Shown here in pieces: positions 62,561 through 64,000 of a stretch of DNA of 64,000 nt (position 1 is the stretch's first letter; the number at the start of each line of letters is the position of its first letter). Below the pieces are notes generated by a model, which was not told the DNA's origin, made no database searches, and saw only the letters and a list, made by a program, of their open reading frames with translations. The translations under genes and the position numbers were made by a program. The DNA lies in the NCBI GenBank assembly GCA_963699305.1, contig OY969431.1, positions 744,001 through 808,000 on the forward strand. Reading direction: 5' to 3'. The DNA is from JBGQAS01 sp963699305. GTDB lineage: Bacteria; Chloroflexota; Anaerolineae; Anaerolineales; Anaerolineaceae.

Positions 62561-63445
62561 TTATTTCTTTGCTTCTAAAGACTCCATGGAAGAAAAAGCA
62601 GCTAACGCCACCTCTATCATGCCTTTCGTTGGTTCAAGCGCAGTAATTTTTTGAATTGCGAGATTTGGCCAAAAAAGTACGCGAATAAAAGGTGATTTTA
62701 TTCTTGCACTTGCCCAACGATTATATTCATATGCCAGCATAACGATCAACGGTAGAAAAATTATCCTGCTGCCAATCGTAATTAATAATGAGTTCTTTCC
62801 TAATAGAGAATAAACGATGATAGAGATAAACACTACGGTTAATATAAATGAAGTCCCACAACGAGGGTGTCTGGTTGAAGCAAGTTTAATGTTTTTTTGA
62901 GTCATCGGCAAACCGGATTCGAATGTATTTATGGTTTTATGCTCTGCACCGTGATATTGAAAGACTCTTCGAATATCTGGAAGAAAACTCACCCCCCAAA
63001 TATAACCAATTACGATGATAAGGCGAAGTAACCCTTCAAACAGATTTATTATCAACGAAGGCCAATTTAATAATCCTCCAATCCAACGTGAAAAAGCTGC
63101 TGGCGCCACAAAAAACAAGGCGATTGAGACTCCAAGTGAAAATAGAATAGTAAGGGTCAAAGAAAATCCCTCAATCTTCTCATTTTCACCTGTTTGAAAG
63201 TTGGCAGATTTTGTGAGATATTGCATTCCAATTCCCAAGGCATCCCAAAGAAGCAATAATCCACGAATAAATGGCCAACGAAAAAATGGTTTGGAATAAA
63301 CTCCCTTGAGCTGTTCTGATTCAACTCTGATGCTTTTATCTGGAAGTCGAAAAGCAGCGGATAAATAATGCTGCCCTCGCATCAATACTCCTTCGATTAA
63401 TGCCTGTCCACCATAATTAAGAAGTTTCAATTTTTCTTTTATCAT
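62561..63445 (-). CDS. DUF1385 membrane protein
   Basis: This 294-residue protein starts with the DUF1385 signature NYGGQALIEGVLMRGQHYLS. About five transmembrane helices follow, and the conserved motif RRVFQYHGAEHKTINTFESG and STRHPRCGTSFIL. The His/Glu-rich segment suggests metal binding, but the function is unknown. Complete. It follows the M20 peptidase gene by one base on the same strand. Confidence 0.9.
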   Translation of the reverse strand: MIKEKLKLLNYGGQALIEGVLMRGQHYLSAAFRLPDKSIRVESEQLKGVYSKPFFRWPFIRGLLLLWDALGIGMQYLTKSANFQTGENEKIEGFSLTLTILFSLGVSIALFFVAPAAFSRWIGGLLNWPSLIINLFEGLLRLIIVIGYIWGVSFLPDIRRVFQYHGAEHKTINTFESGLPMTQKNIKLASTRHPRCGTSFILTVVFISIIVYSLLGKNSLLITIGSRIIFLPLIVMLAYEYNRWASARIKSPFIRVLFWPNLAIQKITALEPTKGMIEVALAAFSSMESLEAKK

Positions 63446-63446
63446 A

Positions 63447-64000
63447 TTAAAGGTTATAAAAAAAATGAATTAATGATTCAATCCCACGATACCAGGTCGG
63501 GAGGTGTAATCTCTCGTTTGGTGCATGAATATTATCATCGGGTAAACCAAAACCAGTTAGAACAGAGGGGATGTTCAATATCTCCTGCATATCTGAGACT
63601 ATTGGAACACTTCCTCCCTCACGCTTGTATATGGGACGTTTTCCCCAAACAGTCTCCAGAGCTCGAAAAAGTGCCTGGGTAGCTGGATTGTGAGGATCTG
63701 CCATTGAAGCAGGTCCACCAGCCATTTTTATCAGTTCCCACCGAATGGAGGTTGGAGCATGTTTTTCCAAATATGAAAGTAATTGCTTGTGAACCGTCTC
63801 AGGGTTTTGATTTGGGACAAGCCGCATTGAAAGCTTTGCCATAGCCCAAGAAGGAATGACAGTTTTTGAACCTTTACCTGTAAAACCTGAGAGAAATCCA
63901 TTCACATCCAACGTAGGTCTTGCACCGACCCTTTCCGTTGATGTATAACCTTTTTCACCGTGTACTTTCACCGCTCCTGTTTGCGTCAAGTAGTATGTGT
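63447..64000 (-). CDS. M20 family dipeptidase, C-terminal part (cut by window edge)
   Basis: About 184 residues of the C-terminal half are visible. The lid/dimerisation domain begins before RPTLDVNGFLSGFTGKGSKT and includes VIPSWAMAKLSMRLVPNQNP; the catalytic domain returns with YKREGGSVPIVSDMQ and the last metal ligand region LPDDNIHAPNERLHL. This matches M20 dipeptidases of the ArgE/DapE/CNDP type. The N-terminal catalytic residues lie outside the window. Confidence 0.9.
   Translation of the reverse strand, partial: TYYLTQTGAVKVHGEKGYTSTERVGARPTLDVNGFLSGFTGKGSKTVIPSWAMAKLSMRLVPNQNPETVHKQLLSYLEKHAPTSIRWELIKMAGGPASMADPHNPATQALFRALETVWGKRPIYKREGGSVPIVSDMQEILNIPSVLTGFGLPDDNIHAPNERLHLPTWYRGIESLIHFFYNL

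Noticed and set aside
1..64000. CRISPR arrays, IS elements, integrases or toxin-antitoxin modules
   Set aside because: I looked on both strands and found no regularly spaced repeats, transposase or integrase genes, or recognisable toxin-antitoxin pairs.

Overview
The window looks like a chromosomal stretch of a free-living, probably anaerobic bacterium, by eye near 40% GC. The best guess is class Anaerolineae of the Chloroflexota. This is an inference from gene content: a fused gamma-alpha 2-oxoacid:ferredoxin oxidoreductase, an AOR-family protein, DUF1385, DUF2085, SH3b and PxWL-repeat TPR proteins, and the PgpH-YbeY-YqeY neighbourhood. No rRNA, IS element, CRISPR array or prophage was seen. 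Almost every base lies in a housekeeping or metabolic gene; the two tRNA genes are Asp(GTC) and Arg(TCT).

Layout. 1-2 kb: glycine cleavage genes gcvH-gcvPA-gcvPB (minus; gcvPB cut by the window edge). 2-5.6 kb: an MFS transporter divergent from an AOR-family oxidoreductase. 5.7-11 kb: a glmS self-cleaving ribozyme and glmS, then a small Cys-rich protein, ricT, a PIG-L deacetylase and an M20 amidohydrolase. 11-14.6 kb: an FCD/GntR regulator followed by korA-korB, closed by a bidirectional terminator. 14.6-20.4 kb (minus): sulfurtransferase, pyruvate kinase, CoA-transferase, ornithine aminotransferase and ornithine carbamoyltransferase. 20.5-27.9 kb (minus): SDR, FmdB-type zinc ribbon, dus, tRNA-Asp, ndk, a TPR/PxWL-repeat protein, rpoD and an RluA-type pseudouridine synthase. 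27.9-40.2 kb: an ABM-domain protein with an iron alcohol dehydrogenase, DegV, a P1 peptidase, zinc-ribbon and SH3 proteins, a class V aminotransferase, smpB, an aromatic amino acid lyase, an L,D-transpeptidase, DUF2085, pgeF, a YggS-type PLP protein and DUF167. 40.2-48 kb: a membrane-anchored NACHT-HEAT ATPase, a coiled-coil zinc ribbon protein, a YfhO-like membrane protein and a MoxR-DUF58 pair. 48-64 kb: moaB, a receiver protein, lon, hsp20, tRNA-Arg with a nearby partial copy, two unknown genes, a LysM-M23 peptidase, DUF192, two more response regulators, an endonuclease IV-like protein, ybeY, pgpH, yqeY, comEA, DUF1385 and an M20 peptidase cut by the edge.

How the genes fit together. KorAB, the AOR-family protein, pyruvate kinase, the CoA-transferase and the Fe-dependent alcohol dehydrogenase suggest a ferredoxin-linked fermentative metabolism. 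argF with the adjacent ornithine aminotransferase suggests ornithine catabolism or interconversion. glmS is predicted to be controlled by GlcN6P through its ribozyme.

Two points affect use of this annotation. First, at least 13 genes, including essential-type ones such as rpoD and smpB, are broken by single-base indels (mostly in homopolymers) or in-frame stops. I read these mainly as sequencing or assembly errors and annotate the full spans. Second, the most unusual element is the glmS ribozyme: it has a 40-nt two-hairpin insertion and no recognisable P4 domain.
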